This document shows positions 45,769-56,169 of a stretch of DNA of 64,000 nt, piece after piece. Source of the DNA: Microvirga vignae (lineage in GTDB: Bacteria > Pseudomonadota > Alphaproteobacteria > Rhizobiales > Beijerinckiaceae). Each line of letters starts with the position of its first letter. The stretch's first letter is position 1. Below the pieces are notes generated by a model. The model did no database searches and had not been told where the DNA came from. It saw only the letters and a program-made list of their open reading frames with translations. A program made the translations under genes and the position numbers. The stretch covers positions 186,001 through 250,000 of the forward strand of contig NZ_LCYG01000020.1 in the NCBI RefSeq assembly GCF_001017175.1, in the 5' to 3' direction.

Positions 45769-46634
45769 CCCTCACTCCCGATACAGTCCCGAGCGCCCCT
45801 TCCGTCATGGCCGGCTCCGGACTTGATCCGGGATCAGCCTTGGCCCGCTAAGCGTGTTCACCCCTTCCAGTCTACCCTCCGCGTCATGGCCGGCCCCGGA
45901 CTATCCAGGGACAGCTCCGGCCACTCACGTCTGTTCGCATCGCCAGTGAACCCTCCCGTCATCCCCGGCCGTGTGCCGGGGATCCCCGTCTTGGACCCGC
46001 AGCGCTCCCAAGACGGGGATGCCCGCGACAGGCGCGGGCCTGACGCGAGGCCATGGCGGCGGCAGCGCACGTTCCCACTTTGTTCTTGACTGTTGTCCTA
46101 ATCTGGGCCATGGTCGGGCTGACCTGCCGAGGGGCGCGCTCGCGAGGCGTCGTAAGCTGCGGGGTCGGGAGCGGTCTCGTGCAGGAGCCACACGCGGGCT
46201 CGTGTGACGGGAGGCCCAGGCTGTGGCTTGGGGTTCAGGACTGGTCGCAGGCCGCCTGCTCAGACGGGCAGTGTCCGCCTGCGGCAGTTGGTGAACCTCA
46301 GCTCGCCTGTCCGCCTAAAAGAACCGTGCGCGAGGAGCCGTTCGGTTCCACGCTTACACCTCAGACATCGAGCCGGACCGCTCCTCGCGCCCCCTCGACC
46401 GCTCACCCTCGGATGGCTCTCACGCCCCGAGGACGATTCCGCTCGGCTCTTTGACATCGCCCTTGTCTCATTCCCGACGCTGTCCGCCTGTGAACCCGCT
46501 CCATGTCATCTCCGGCGGTCCGAAAGGACCGGGAAGGAGATCCACGATCAAGCGCCGTGCAGTGCCCCCTCCCCTCCGCTGCGCTCCGGCCGGGCATGAC
46601 CGCGGTACATGGGGGTTGCCATGTTTGCTGTCGC
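45769..46634. repeat. Repeat-rich intergenic region (GTCATGGCCG family and hairpins)
   Basis: About 865 bases with no convincing gene. It holds two units GTCATGGCCGG(C/T)(C/T)CCGGACT, at about 45805 and 45885, each followed by a variable tail, then a hairpin-rich unit at 45957-46052 with CCCCGGCCGTGTGCCGGGG and a second arm pairing GGGGATCCCCGTCTTGG with CCAAGACGGGGATGCC. A further related fragment GTCATCTCCGGC is near 46503. Open frames of 65-222 codons here on both strands lack family signatures and are probably chance in GC-rich repeats. Confidence 0.6.
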
Positions 46635-48029
46635 TCAGGGCGAGCGGTGTGTCAGACGCATCGGCAGGCCGCCGCGCGGTCTCAGGGTGATTCTCTGCAG
46701 GGGCATCACTTCATGTCCTTCGACAAGATCGAGCCGCACCGCCCGGACGATGGCGGCCAGCACGATGACAGCTTCCTGCAGCGAGAAGCTCGCGCCGATG
46801 CAGACCCGAGGACCAGCTCCAAAAGGCAGATAGGCGAAGCGGTCAATACGGCTCCGCTCTTCCGGCAGGAAGCGCTCGGGCCTGAAAGCGTCAGGCTGAT
46901 CCCACAGCTTCCGATGCCGATGAAGAACATAAGGCGAGATCGCCACCATCGATCCCGCCGGAATATGCAGATCTCCGATCCGTTCATCCTGGATGGCAGT
47001 CCGGCTCATATACGGCACAGGCGGGTAAAGGCGGATCGCTTCGTCGATGACCGCGCGCGTATAGATGAGCCGTTCAAGATGATGCGGCTCGAAGGGCCCC
47101 TGCCCCAACACCTCATCCACCTCCTGCTCGATCTTGGTGCGGGCCTGCTCATCCTGAGACAGCAGATATAGCGACCATGAGAGGGCGTTGGCGGTCGTCT
47201 CATGCCCCGCTCCGATGAACGTCACGATATTCGCCCGCACCTCGATATCGCTCAGGCCCTTGCCGGTTTCGGGATCGGAGGCCTCCAGGAGAAGGGTCAG
47301 CAGATCCCGCGGGGCAGGCTCTCCACGGGCAAGCAGTGCCTTTCGGGCTGTGATGAGTTCGTTGACGATCTCTTCGAAGAAGCGAATGGCAGGTCTGGCA
47401 CGCAAGCGGCCTATTCTCGGAATCCACTCCGGAAAGCCGAAGATATCGAGAGGATCGACCCGCCCCAGGCTGTTGAAATAGCGCGTGATGGCCCGCCCGA
47501 GGGCGTCCGGGTCCCGCTGTACGCCATGGGTGAAGATCGTCCGCTCCAGCACATCGAGCGTCACGCGGGTCATCTCCAGCGAGGCATCGACCACGCGGCC
47601 CTCCCGGCGCCTTCGCCAGCGCCTGACGAGACGCTCTGCCGCCCCTGCCATGGCCGGGAAGAAGCTGCCGACATTGCGAGGCGTAAAGAGCGGCGCGATG
47701 GTGCGCCGCTGAAGCCTCCACTCCTCCCCCTCGGCCGTAATGAGACCGCGCCCCAGACCTGGAGCGAGGATCCGGATCTGGAGGTCGTCTTTCCGGTAAT
47801 TGGCCGCGTTGTCGAGGAGGATGCGGCGGATGATGGCCGGGTCGTGCACCACGGTCAGATGACCCAGGGCTCCCTCGCCCGCCAGGACCAATTCCTCAAA
47901 ATGCAGCTCCATCCAGGTGGCAAGGGGGTTTTCGCGGACGGCTCTCAAAAAGGCCAAGGTCCCGAGCGGCTCTGTCCGTGGCTTGGGGGCCGGTGGGCGG
48001 AAAAGCGGGGCGTCGAGGGTGTCAGTCAT
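46635..48029 (-). CDS. Cytochrome P450
   Basis: A 464-aa soluble P450. I-helix oxygen-activation motif AGHETTANAL (about 260), ExxR motif DEAIRLYPPVP, and the haem-binding FGAGPRVCIGASF (Cys ligand) near 405-417. The N-terminus has a Pro-rich start and RAVRENPLATWMEL, without a membrane anchor. No ferredoxin or reductase gene is nearby, so the electron donor and substrate are unknown. It is divergent from fumC with 89 bp between starts. Confidence 0.93.
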   Translation of the reverse strand: MTDTLDAPLFRPPAPKPRTEPLGTLAFLRAVRENPLATWMELHFEELVLAGEGALGHLTVVHDPAIIRRILLDNAANYRKDDLQIRILAPGLGRGLITAEGEEWRLQRRTIAPLFTPRNVGSFFPAMAGAAERLVRRWRRRREGRVVDASLEMTRVTLDVLERTIFTHGVQRDPDALGRAITRYFNSLGRVDPLDIFGFPEWIPRIGRLRARPAIRFFEEIVNELITARKALLARGEPAPRDLLTLLLEASDPETGKGLSDIEVRANIVTFIGAGHETTANALSWSLYLLSQDEQARTKIEQEVDEVLGQGPFEPHHLERLIYTRAVIDEAIRLYPPVPYMSRTAIQDERIGDLHIPAGSMVAISPYVLHRHRKLWDQPDAFRPERFLPEERSRIDRFAYLPFGAGPRVCIGASFSLQEAVIVLAAIVRAVRLDLVEGHEVMPLQRITLRPRGGLPMRLTHRSP

Positions 48030-48118
48030 CCGAATTTACAAGCCCGTTATGCGGCCTTCGCTGTTGCGAGCGCCTGAGTTTGAGATAAGAACACGCAACT
48101 CCATCGAAAGAGGTCAGG

Positions 48119-49513
48119 ATGTCGCCCTCAACCCGCACCGAAACAGATACCTTCGGACCTATCGAAGTTCCTGCCGACAAGCTCTGGGGCGCACAGACGC
48201 AGCGCTCCCTCCAGAACTTCCGCATTGGCACCGACCGGATGCCGCTCCCTCTGGTCCATGCGCTGGCCATTGTGAAGCAGGCCGCCGTTCTTGTGAACAA
48301 GGACCTCGGCAAGCTGGAGCCGCGCCTCGCCGACGCCATCGCCTCGGCTGCCGCCGACGTGGTGCAGGGCAAGTACGACGGCGAGTTCCCCCTCGTGGTC
48401 TATCAGACGGGCTCGGGCACCCAGTCCAACATGAACATGAACGAGGTGCTCTCGAACCTCGCCATCGAGCGCCTGGGTGGCGAGCGCGGAAGCAAGAAAC
48501 CGGTTCACCCCAACGATCACGTGAATATGGGCCAGTCGTCCAACGACTCGTTCCCCACCGCCATGCACATCGCCGTGGCACGCGAGATCAACGATCGCCT
48601 GCTTCCCGCCCTCAAGCACCTGCTGAAGGCTCTCGAGGACAAGGCCGAGGCGTTCAAGGACCTCGTGAAGATCGGCCGCACGCACCTGCAGGATGCGACG
48701 CCGGTCACGCTCGGCCAGGAATTCTCCGGCTACGCCACTCAGGTCCGCCTCGGCATCGCCCGCATCGAGCAGACGCTGCCCGGCATCTATGCGCTGGCTC
48801 AAGGCGGCACCGCCGTCGGCACGGGCCTCAATGCCCACCCCGAGTTCGCTGACCGTTTCGCTGCGAAGGTCGTCGAGCTGACCGCTCTGCCCTTCACCTC
48901 GGCCACCAACAAGTTCGAGGCACTCGCCTCCAACGACGCGCTCGTCTACACGCACGGCGCGCTGGCAAGCCTCGCCGCTGGCCTCTTCAAGATCGCCAAC
49001 GACATCCGCCTCATGGGTTCCGGCCCGCGCTCGGGCATCGGCGAGATCTCGCTGCCTGAGAACGAGCCCGGCTCGTCGATCATGCCCGGCAAGGTGAACC
49101 CCACCCAGGCCGAAGCCATGACGATGCTGTGCTGCCAGGTGGCTGGCAACCAGACAACGGTGACCTTCGCCGGCAGCCAGGGCCATTTCGAGCTCAATGT
49201 GTTCAAGCCGGTGATCGTGAATGCCGTGCTGCAGTCGATCCGCCTGCTCGCGGATGGTGCGATCAGCTTCACCGACAACTGCGTCATCGGCATTGAGCCG
49301 AACAGGGATCGCCTGAAGGAGCTGATGGAGCGTTCGCTCATGCTCGTGACGGCGCTCGCTCCGAAGATCGGCTATGACAAGGCCGCAGCAATTGCGAAGT
49401 CCGCGCATAAGAACGGCACGACGCTGAAGGAAGAGGCCCTCAAGGCCGGTGTTTCGTCTGAGGACTTCGACGCTGTCGTTCGTCCCGAGACGATGCTTCA
49501 GCCAGGCGAATAA
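48119..49513 (+). CDS. fumC: Fumarate hydratase, class II
   Basis: Interconverts fumarate and malate in the citric-acid cycle; 464 aa. Signatures are the start [19 protein letters not shown], the substrate-site [15 protein letters not shown] and [15 protein letters not shown], and the class signature [15 protein letters not shown] (about 318-332). It carries two small genes downstream (DUF4169 and ribbon-helix-helix) in an arrangement I know from alphaproteobacteria. Confidence 0.97.
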   Translation: MSPSTRTETDTFGPIEVPADKLWGAQTQRSLQNFRIGTDRMPLPLVHALAIVKQAAVLVNKDLGKLEPRLADAIASAAADVVQGKYDGEFPLVVYQTGSGTQSNMNMNEVLSNLAIERLGGERGSKKPVHPNDHVNMGQSSNDSFPTAMHIAVAREINDRLLPALKHLLKALEDKAEAFKDLVKIGRTHLQDATPVTLGQEFSGYATQVRLGIARIEQTLPGIYALAQGGTAVGTGLNAHPEFADRFAAKVVELTALPFTSATNKFEALASNDALVYTHGALASLAAGLFKIANDIRLMGSGPRSGIGEISLPENEPGSSIMPGKVNPTQAEAMTMLCCQVAGNQTTVTFAGSQGHFELNVFKPVIVNAVLQSIRLLADGAISFTDNCVIGIEPNRDRLKELMERSLMLVTALAPKIGYDKAAAIAKSAHKNGTTLKEEALKAGVSSEDFDAVVRPETMLQPGE

Positions 49514-49526
49514 TAAAACAGGCGCC

Positions 49527-49715
49527 ATGGCTGAGATCGTCAATCTGCGCCAGGCGCGCAAGCAAAAGGCGCGGGCCGAGAAAGAGGCCCGCGCCGAGCA
49601 GAACCGCATCACCTTCGGCCGCACCAAAGCGGAGAAGGAGCAGACCAAAGCCGAGCGGGATCTGGCGCAACGCCGCCTCGACTTCCACAAGCGCGACGAC
49701 AACGAGAAGCCTTGA
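49527..49715 (+). CDS. DUF4169 family small protein
   Basis: A 62-aa very basic and acidic helical protein, MAEIVNLRQARKQKARAEKE, typical of DUF4169. ATG at 49527, 13 bp after fumC. The stop of this gene directly precedes the ATG of the next. Role unknown. Confidence 0.85.
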   Translation: MAEIVNLRQARKQKARAEKEARAEQNRITFGRTKAEKEQTKAERDLAQRRLDFHKRDDNEKP

Positions 49716-49934
49716 ATGGGCTCCGGCATCGTCAAGCGCTCCGTCTCGATTGCCGGTCACCGGACCAGCATTTCTCTCGAAGAACCGTTCTGGCAGATTC
49801 TGCGCGAGATCGCCGAGCGCGAGAAACTTTCCATTCAAGCCCTGATCGGACGCATCGACGCCGAACGCCGAGAGCAGAATCTCTCCTCTGCCATTCGTGT
49901 CTTCGTGCTGATGGATCTGCGCGACCGCGGATGA
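49716..49934 (+). CDS. Ribbon-helix-helix domain protein
   Basis: A 72-aa protein of the ribbon-helix-helix (RHH_4-like) group: KRSVSIAGHRTSISLEEPFW forms the strand and first helix, and LSIQALIGRIDAERREQNLS the second helix, with a short hydrophobic end (AIRVFVLMDLRDR). Probably a DNA-binding dimer. It starts on the base after the DUF4169 stop and ends the fumC operon. Possible regulation of the operon is untested. Confidence 0.85.
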   Translation: MGSGIVKRSVSIAGHRTSISLEEPFWQILREIAEREKLSIQALIGRIDAERREQNLSSAIRVFVLMDLRDRG

Positions 49935-49976
49935 GAGCCGCAGAGAGGCGCTCCTTACCGAAAAGCTGGAAAAAAC

Positions 49977-52900
49977 TTATCGTTCAGGATTGCCGTAGAT
50001 GCGTGGTGGAGCACCGAGCTCCACCGGTGGATTCAGCGGCGGCGCCGATGTCTGCGAAGGCGCCGCCTCTTCATCCGGCTGTCGCTGTTGCTCGGATTGC
50101 AACCGCTCTGCCTCACGGCGCGCCCGCTCGGCCTCAGCCTGGGCCCTCAGCTGGCGCGCAGCTTCTTCGGCGACAGCTCTCGCGCGTTGACGCTCTGCTT
50201 CCTGCTGCGCCTGGATCTGGCGCTGCCGCTCGGCGGCAGCGCGCTCGAAAGCTTCGATCTTTTCGAGCTCACGCTTGAGCACGATGGCCGCGAGTCCGTT
50301 GCGGAATGGCGCCGCATCCACCTGGCGCACAGGAGCGGCAATCGGGCCACGCCAGTTCAACCCGATGGACGGCGGAGCGCCGGTCCATCCAGCAGGAGAT
50401 GTCCTGGAAACGAGCGAGCCCCGCGCATCGAGTTCCAGCGTATTGAGATCGAACGTCACTCCACCTTGCCAAGTCGACGGCCCACTTTCGATCACGAAAG
50501 GCGAGAGCCGCAGCGATCCGCCTACGAGTGCCGCCGATGTCTTGACCGTTTGCGCGGTGAGCGCAGCACGGCCCAGTTCAGCATTGATGATGGCTTCGGC
50601 CTTACCCTCGACGAGGGGTTCGTTCTCGGCCAAGGCGCGCTTGAGCGCACGGTCGAACACGGCAGGATCGGCATTCGGCACGCGCAGCTTCGTGATCGTC
50701 CAATCACCTGCACCACCAAGAGCCGACACGAGCTTGGACGTGCTTTCTCCCGCCGTGCCGAATCTGAGATTGCCGGACAGTATGGTCTCGATGGGCGATG
50801 AACCGACAAGGGCCCAAAGCGGCACGCTATCAAGCGCGCCTTCGCCGACGACCGTCGCCGTAGCACCCTGGCGCGTGATGGTGGTGGAACCTGTGAGACG
50901 ACCAGTGCCAATGCTGGTGTCGATATTGCGGATCGATATGCCGTCGGCTTGGGCCTCGACCGTGAAGCTCGCACGCGTGCCCTGGATGCCGCGCCCGAGA
51001 TCGAGATTGCCAACCCGAAACGTCACCTGCCCACCGCTTACGAGCCGCCCGCTCTGCCCGAACGTGGCGTTGGACCAGATTGCGGTGGCATTGGGATCGC
51101 CCGGCACATTGAGCACCAGCGCCGCCGTGAGCCACGGCAGCGAAAGTCTATCGAGAGAAACCTCACCGCCGATCTCCGAACGAGAGCGGACATTGAGGCT
51201 CGCCTGGACAGAGTTGCCGGCGACCTGCCCCGTCACATCGAGGCGGCTTGCATCGCGTTCGCGCCCAAGCGTGACGCGGGCCTTCACTGGAACAGGCGGG
51301 TTCACGCCTGCGCCATCGCCCAGCAACAGCAGGAATGGGGTGACATCGGCCGTCACGAACTCTGCTTCGCCGCTATCCACCACGTCGTCATTCTCGCTCA
51401 GAGAGAAAGGCCGCAGAGTTGCAATCTGCGCCCCTGCTACCTCACCGGCGAAAGTGACGTTGAACTGGCCGGAGCCGACACGCGTGCCGCGAAGGTCGAT
51501 CCGGGACAGACGATCGAGACCCTTCATGTTGCTGCGGTTCACCCAGCGGCCTGTATTCTCCGTTGCGAGCGTAAGATTGAGATTTTCGGTCCGACCATCG
51601 ACAGAATCGACACTGCCCTCAATCGTGCCACCTGCCGCCGTTCCCTTCATCGTCGTGCGCAGGCGCAGCTCAGTGGAGCCGGGAGGCGGAGCGACGCGCT
51701 CGGTTCCCACCTGCACATTGAGTGCACCTTCACGCAGGAAATGCGGCACGAGCTTGGAGACTCCGCCGACCCACACGCTGCCGAGAAGATCGATGAGAGG
51801 AGCAGCGCGCTGTGCCGTCACCTTGCCGGTGATGCTGCCGGAGCCATCAGGCGCGATGCGTCCATTCACACGAGCATTGGCGCCAGCGAGATCCACAATA
51901 TCGAGGTTCTCGACCAGCAACGCCGGGCCATCGGAGAGAATGCGTGCCGTGATGCGGCCAGTCGCCGAGCTCTTGCCCGCGCTGACACCGCGCGCCTCGA
52001 GTATGAAGCCGACATCGACATTCTGCGTCGCCTCGAACACGCTGGAGAGCTGCGGGAGCTGATCGAGGTTCAAGTTCTGAACCGCGACCTGCGCTTCCAG
52101 CTTACCGCGCTCATCGGCTTCGGGCGCAGTATAACGCAGATTACCGGTGGTAACGGCATCGCCGATTTTCACGCGCATGCGGTTGAGCGAAAGAACCGGA
52201 TTGTTGAAGACGATATCCGACGATGCTTCGACAGGTCGTCCATCGAGAACGTCGAGGAAAGGCGAGCGGATCTTGATGCGGTCGAGATAACGCGCCAAAC
52301 GATCCGATGCGTTGGAAGCCAGTGCCACCTTGCCTTCGATGCCGCCCTGTGTCGTCAGACCGAGCTGACCTTCGAGCGCCACCCGCGTCTCGCCAGGAGC
52401 ATTGAACTCGATGCGATCAAGCCGCGCCTTGCCCCGCTCGAGGGACAGGCGGAGGTTGGCGTTGGATAGATCCTCCTGTCCCAACCCGATGCTGTCGATC
52501 TTGAGATCGAGATCGATGGGAACGGTGATCGGAGGAAGCGACCACTCCTTAACGCGCGAGGCGAAATCCCGACCGCTCGAGGACAGAATGAAGCTGTCCG
52601 CATCGAGCCGCCGTCCTTCGAGCTTCAGCGCGATGCGCGGATCGGTGATGCCGATGCTGCCCTCGCCGGTCATACGCAGGCTCGCGCCACCCTCGCCTGC
52701 TTCCAACGTGACTGAACTTAGCGCAACAGCGCCATCAGCCGTCTTGAAGTCAGTTTCGACAGCGATCGGAATGGGAATGCCTGCCGCTGCGACCTGAGCC
52801 GGAGGACCGAACAGGATCTTCGCTTTACCAGAAACATTCGGAGTGGTGCTTCCGGCCGCCACATCATCCAGAGCAAGACGAGAATCGATATCGAAGCGCG

Positions 52901-53540
52901 GATAGATGTCACCACCACCCGAGAGCTTGACCTGGACAGTCTTGTCCTCGCCCAGTTCGCCCGTCACGAGCCGGAACGGCACACCCGCCGTCGTGCCCTC
53001 GACACGCCAGGGGCCGATCAGCTTCTGCCCCTCGATCTGGACATTTTCCGCAAAGGCCTGGTTCGTGTGGCCTGTGGCCGTCCTCTGCGTCGTGACCAGA
53101 AGCTGACCGATAGTGAGATTGTCGATGGCCCATTCGCGGCTGCGCCCGCTGCCTGAAATGAGATCGGGCGGCAGGCGCCAGTCACCTCTGCCTGAAACCG
53201 GAACCTGGATATCGGCTCGGCCAATCTGAGTTGCCGTAAAGCGGACCTCGCCCCGCAGGAGTGGCGTAAGCGCGATCTCAGCCAGAACGTTGTCGGCCGT
53301 CAAAGTGGGAGAATCCGGTGTCTTGCCGCCGAGTTGCAGCCGGTCGAGGACGATCTTCGGCTCCGGCAGCAGACGAATACCGATGCTGCCTTGCGTGCGC
53401 GCCTCTGTTCCCGAGGCACGCGAAATCATCCCATCGATCGTGTCGCGGTAATCCTCCCAGGTCATGAGAGGAGGCGCCGCAACGGCAATCGCCAGGATCA
53501 GGATCACAATGCCTGCGATAATCGTCAGGATATCGCGCAA
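49977..53540 (-). CDS. AsmA family protein
   Basis: A 1,187-aa inner-membrane-anchored, periplasm-spanning protein of the AsmA group, related to the TamB/VPS13-like lipid-transfer family. N-terminal helix ILTIIAGIVILILAIAVAA is followed by an AsmA domain and long beta-rich regions. The last 120 or so residues change character: an Ala/Gln/Arg/Glu-rich helix (RQIQAQQEAERQRARAVAEE and further) and a Pro-rich end. Such coils may extend the protein toward the outer membrane or peptidoglycan. ATG at 53540. No operon partner is obvious. Confidence 0.85.
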   Translation of the reverse strand: MRDILTIIAGIVILILAIAVAAPPLMTWEDYRDTIDGMISRASGTEARTQGSIGIRLLPEPKIVLDRLQLGGKTPDSPTLTADNVLAEIALTPLLRGEVRFTATQIGRADIQVPVSGRGDWRLPPDLISGSGRSREWAIDNLTIGQLLVTTQRTATGHTNQAFAENVQIEGQKLIGPWRVEGTTAGVPFRLVTGELGEDKTVQVKLSGGGDIYPRFDIDSRLALDDVAAGSTTPNVSGKAKILFGPPAQVAAAGIPIPIAVETDFKTADGAVALSSVTLEAGEGGASLRMTGEGSIGITDPRIALKLEGRRLDADSFILSSSGRDFASRVKEWSLPPITVPIDLDLKIDSIGLGQEDLSNANLRLSLERGKARLDRIEFNAPGETRVALEGQLGLTTQGGIEGKVALASNASDRLARYLDRIKIRSPFLDVLDGRPVEASSDIVFNNPVLSLNRMRVKIGDAVTTGNLRYTAPEADERGKLEAQVAVQNLNLDQLPQLSSVFEATQNVDVGFILEARGVSAGKSSATGRITARILSDGPALLVENLDIVDLAGANARVNGRIAPDGSGSITGKVTAQRAAPLIDLLGSVWVGGVSKLVPHFLREGALNVQVGTERVAPPPGSTELRLRTTMKGTAAGGTIEGSVDSVDGRTENLNLTLATENTGRWVNRSNMKGLDRLSRIDLRGTRVGSGQFNVTFAGEVAGAQIATLRPFSLSENDDVVDSGEAEFVTADVTPFLLLLGDGAGVNPPVPVKARVTLGRERDASRLDVTGQVAGNSVQASLNVRSRSEIGGEVSLDRLSLPWLTAALVLNVPGDPNATAIWSNATFGQSGRLVSGGQVTFRVGNLDLGRGIQGTRASFTVEAQADGISIRNIDTSIGTGRLTGSTTITRQGATATVVGEGALDSVPLWALVGSSPIETILSGNLRFGTAGESTSKLVSALGGAGDWTITKLRVPNADPAVFDRALKRALAENEPLVEGKAEAIINAELGRAALTAQTVKTSAALVGGSLRLSPFVIESGPSTWQGGVTFDLNTLELDARGSLVSRTSPAGWTGAPPSIGLNWRGPIAAPVRQVDAAPFRNGLAAIVLKRELEKIEAFERAAAERQRQIQAQQEAERQRARAVAEEAARQLRAQAEAERARREAERLQSEQQRQPDEEAAPSQTSAPPLNPPVELGAPPRIYGNPER

Positions 53541-53621
53541 GAGGTTTATTGTCTCCGTTTCACCCTATCTCTTAGCCCATAGATCATGGGATCGGGAGCG
53601 CCCCGGGTGCTCCTTCCACCA

Positions 53622-55037
53622 TCAAAGTGCAACGATCTTACCCGGATTCATGATGTTGTGCGGGTCTATCGCCCGTTTCAAGACGCGCATGAGGTCGAGC
53701 GCGGCTTCTCCATGCTCAATCTCCAGATATTTCATCTTTTTCTGTCCAACTCCGTGCTCGCCGGTACAGGTACCTTCCATGGCAACGGCCCGCTTCACGA
53801 GCCGATCCACGAAGGCCTCGCAGGCGGCGACTTCCGCAGGGTCATCCGTGTTCACAAGCGGTTGAACGTGGAAGTTGCCGTCGCCCACATGACCCACAAT
53901 GGGAGCGATCATGCCGCTTTCCAGGATATCCTTCTTCGTCTCATCCACACATTCGGCAAGGCGTGAGATCGGCACGCAGACGTCGGTCGCCACCGATTGC
54001 GCGCCTGGGCGCAGACCTCGGGCTGCCCAATAGGCATCGTGCCGGGCTTGCCAGAGGCGCGAGCGCTCTTCAGGCTTCGTGGCCCATTCGAAGGGCTGGT
54101 CAGTGAACTCCGCCGCGATCTCGCCGAAGCGCTCGGCCTGTTCCTGCACGCTGGCGTCGGTGCCGTGGAATTCAAGCAAGAGCAAGGGGCTCTCCGGCAG
54201 GGAGAGCTTCGAGTGAAGATTCACCGCCCTCACTTGGACCTCGTCGAGCAGCTCGATGCGTGCCACTGGGATGCCGGACTGGATCGTCATGATCACCGCA
54301 TCGCAAGCAGCCTTGACTGTCGGGAAGGGACAGATGCCCGCCGAGATCGCCTCCGGAATGCCCTGCAGCTTCAGGGTGATCTCGGTGATGACACCGAGCG
54401 TGCCCTCGGAGCCGATCATCAGCCGGGTGAGATCATAGCCTGCCGAGCTTTTCTTCGCGCGGCTCGCGGTCTTCACGATCTCGCCATTCGGCAGCACGAC
54501 GGTCAGCGAGAGCACCACGTCCTTCATTGTGCCGTAGCGGACGGCATTGGTGCCGGAGGCTCGCGTGGAGACCATGCCGCCGATGGAGGCATCCGCCCCC
54601 GGATCGATAGGGAAAAACAGGCCTTTGTCGCGCAGGTGTTCGTTGAGCTCCTTTCGGGTCACGCCTGCCTCGATTACGCAGTCCAGATCTTCCTCATGGA
54701 CGGCGATGATCCGCTTCATCAGACTCAAATCAATGCAGACGCCGCCATCGGGCGCGTTGACGTGGCCCTCGAGCGAGGTGCCCGTGCCGAAGGGAATAAC
54801 CGGGACGCCCTTGGCCGCGCAGAGCTTGACGATTTCGGAGACCTCCTCCGTCGTACGGGCATAGACCACGATATCCGGCGGCTGATTTTTCACCCAAGTC
54901 AGCGTATGGCCGTGCTGCTCGCGTACGGCCGCAGAGGTCACCACCCTTTCGCCGAAGCGGTTAGAGAGTTCTGCCACCAAGTCAGAAATGGCGGCTTCGG
55001 AAGCCTTAGGACGGCTAGGTGAGAGAATGGCGTTCAT
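53622..55037 (-). CDS. FAD-binding oxidase, D-lactate dehydrogenase (cytochrome)/GlcD type
   Basis: A 471-aa flavoprotein of the VAO/PCMH superfamily oxidising D-2-hydroxy acids. The FAD domain has VIPFGTGTSLEGHVNAPDGG and FFPIDPGADASIGGMVSTRA; the C-terminal domain contains PIVGHVGDGNFHVQPLVN and the GTCTGEHGVGQKKMKYLE end, the latter with the His expected in this family. Start at the ATG 55037 (MNAILSP); TTG further upstream is unlikely. No lactate permease neighbours. Exact substrate, D-lactate or glycolate-like, uncertain. Confidence 0.88.
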   Translation of the reverse strand: MNAILSPSRPKASEAAISDLVAELSNRFGERVVTSAAVREQHGHTLTWVKNQPPDIVVYARTTEEVSEIVKLCAAKGVPVIPFGTGTSLEGHVNAPDGGVCIDLSLMKRIIAVHEEDLDCVIEAGVTRKELNEHLRDKGLFFPIDPGADASIGGMVSTRASGTNAVRYGTMKDVVLSLTVVLPNGEIVKTASRAKKSSAGYDLTRLMIGSEGTLGVITEITLKLQGIPEAISAGICPFPTVKAACDAVIMTIQSGIPVARIELLDEVQVRAVNLHSKLSLPESPLLLLEFHGTDASVQEQAERFGEIAAEFTDQPFEWATKPEERSRLWQARHDAYWAARGLRPGAQSVATDVCVPISRLAECVDETKKDILESGMIAPIVGHVGDGNFHVQPLVNTDDPAEVAACEAFVDRLVKRAVAMEGTCTGEHGVGQKKMKYLEIEHGEAALDLMRVLKRAIDPHNIMNPGKIVAL

Positions 55038-55221
55038 CTTGAGTTTGCGTTCCAATTACGGGGTCTCTTTATCCATACCTACCAAAACCTTCCTGAACGC
55101 AAGACGCTAGGCCGCAAATGGGCCAATTAGCCCATGCATGGCTGGCGGATATGTGCTAACATTCCCGCCCTGACTAATAGAGAGAGATGCTCGTGACCGA
55201 CATCGCGGGAAAGAACTGACC

Positions 55222-55764
55222 ATGGAGAAGAGGACTCCGGTGTTCTTCTTCACCCCCTTCGTGTCGTCCACGATGCGGGTCGAAGCGGCCTGGATCGACT
55301 ACAATGGCCATATGAACATGGCCTATTACCATGTGCTGTTCGACCGCGCCCTCGATGAGGGCTTTAGCCTTCTCGGCCTTGGCCAAGAGTACGTGGAGGA
55401 GCGCAAGGCCTCCTTCTTCACCGCCGAGATCCACACTCTCTACAAACGTGAACTGACGTTGCGCGACCAAGTGCGTGTGACCCTTCAACTCGTCGATTAC
55501 GACGAGAAGCGCATGCACTACTACATGGAAATCCGCCATGCCGCGGAGGGTTGGGTAGCCGCCTCCATGGAAGGCCTGTCCCTCCACGTGGACATGGAAA
55601 CCCGTAAGGTCTCTCCTTTCCCCGAGGATATCGCTGCCAATCTCGCGGTGATGAGAGCGGCCCATGCCCGTTTGGCTAAGCCCGAGGCCTCCGGCCGCAT
55701 CATCGGCATTCCGGACCAGCCCGACAAGCCCGAGGCCCTGCTCGCTTCCGGCACCCGGCACTAG
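55222..55764 (+). CDS. Thioesterase family protein (hot-dog fold)
   Basis: A 180-aa acyl-CoA thioesterase-like protein. The 4HBT signature WIDYNGHMNMAYYHVLFDRA (about residues 26-45) includes the catalytic Asp/Asn and His. The C-terminal 40 residues form a charged tail. Its closest relatives I recall act on betainyl- or carnitine-derived CoA esters, which is memory-based. ATG at 55222. It is convergent with a small exported protein. Confidence 0.85.
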   Translation: MEKRTPVFFFTPFVSSTMRVEAAWIDYNGHMNMAYYHVLFDRALDEGFSLLGLGQEYVEERKASFFTAEIHTLYKRELTLRDQVRVTLQLVDYDEKRMHYYMEIRHAAEGWVAASMEGLSLHVDMETRKVSPFPEDIAANLAVMRAAHARLAKPEASGRIIGIPDQPDKPEALLASGTRH

Positions 55765-56036
55765 CAACGGACCGCGCCGGGAGAACAACGATAAGGGGAG
55801 GTGATCGGCGGACTGGAGAATATCCTCTGCCGCTCGATGTCCTGCCTGATCTGCCCGTTCTTGAGGCGAAAATCCTGCTCCAGGGATTGGATACGCCGCT
55901 CCTGCTGCATATCGCGATTGAGCTCCTCCACCCGACGTTCGGACCGGCTCTTGAGCGGAAGGCGCTCCGTTTGAGCCTTAACCGGCAGAGGCAGAGCAAA
56001 ACTGAAGCCAATCAATGCCGCGACGAGGAAACGCAT
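55761..56036 (-). CDS. Small exported protein, unknown function
   Basis: A 91-aa protein with a signal peptide (MRFLVAALIGFSFALPLPVKAQ, cleavage after AxA-like VKA near residue 21). The mature part is a charged helix (SERRVEELNRDMQQERRIQS) followed by a short Pro/Ser-rich end. ATG at 56036 after a weak AGGAAT. Convergent with the thioesterase gene with a 4-bp overlap of stops. I recognise no family. Confidence 0.7.
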   Translation of the reverse strand: MRFLVAALIGFSFALPLPVKAQTERLPLKSRSERRVEELNRDMQQERRIQSLEQDFRLKNGQIRQDIERQRIFSSPPITSPYRCSPGAVRC

Positions 56037-56169
56037 GGGGACATTCCTTTCGGAACCTTCTCTCCCCATATGGTGATGAAAGCCTTTTCCGACAACGCCG
56101 CCGAGCCTCCAGCTGCCCTGCCGCAGGGTGGCGGCATTTACGGGCTCGACGCCGTTCGCCTTTTGATCC

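Noticed and set aside
46053-47171. Several open frames between the sspB repeats and the P450 gene
   Set aside because: They are Arg/Pro/Ser-rich, overlap each other on both strands, and lie in repeat sequence or opposite the P450 gene.
48128-49735. Open frame of 535 codons on the minus strand opposite fumC
   Set aside because: Antisense shadow of fumarase and the following small genes.
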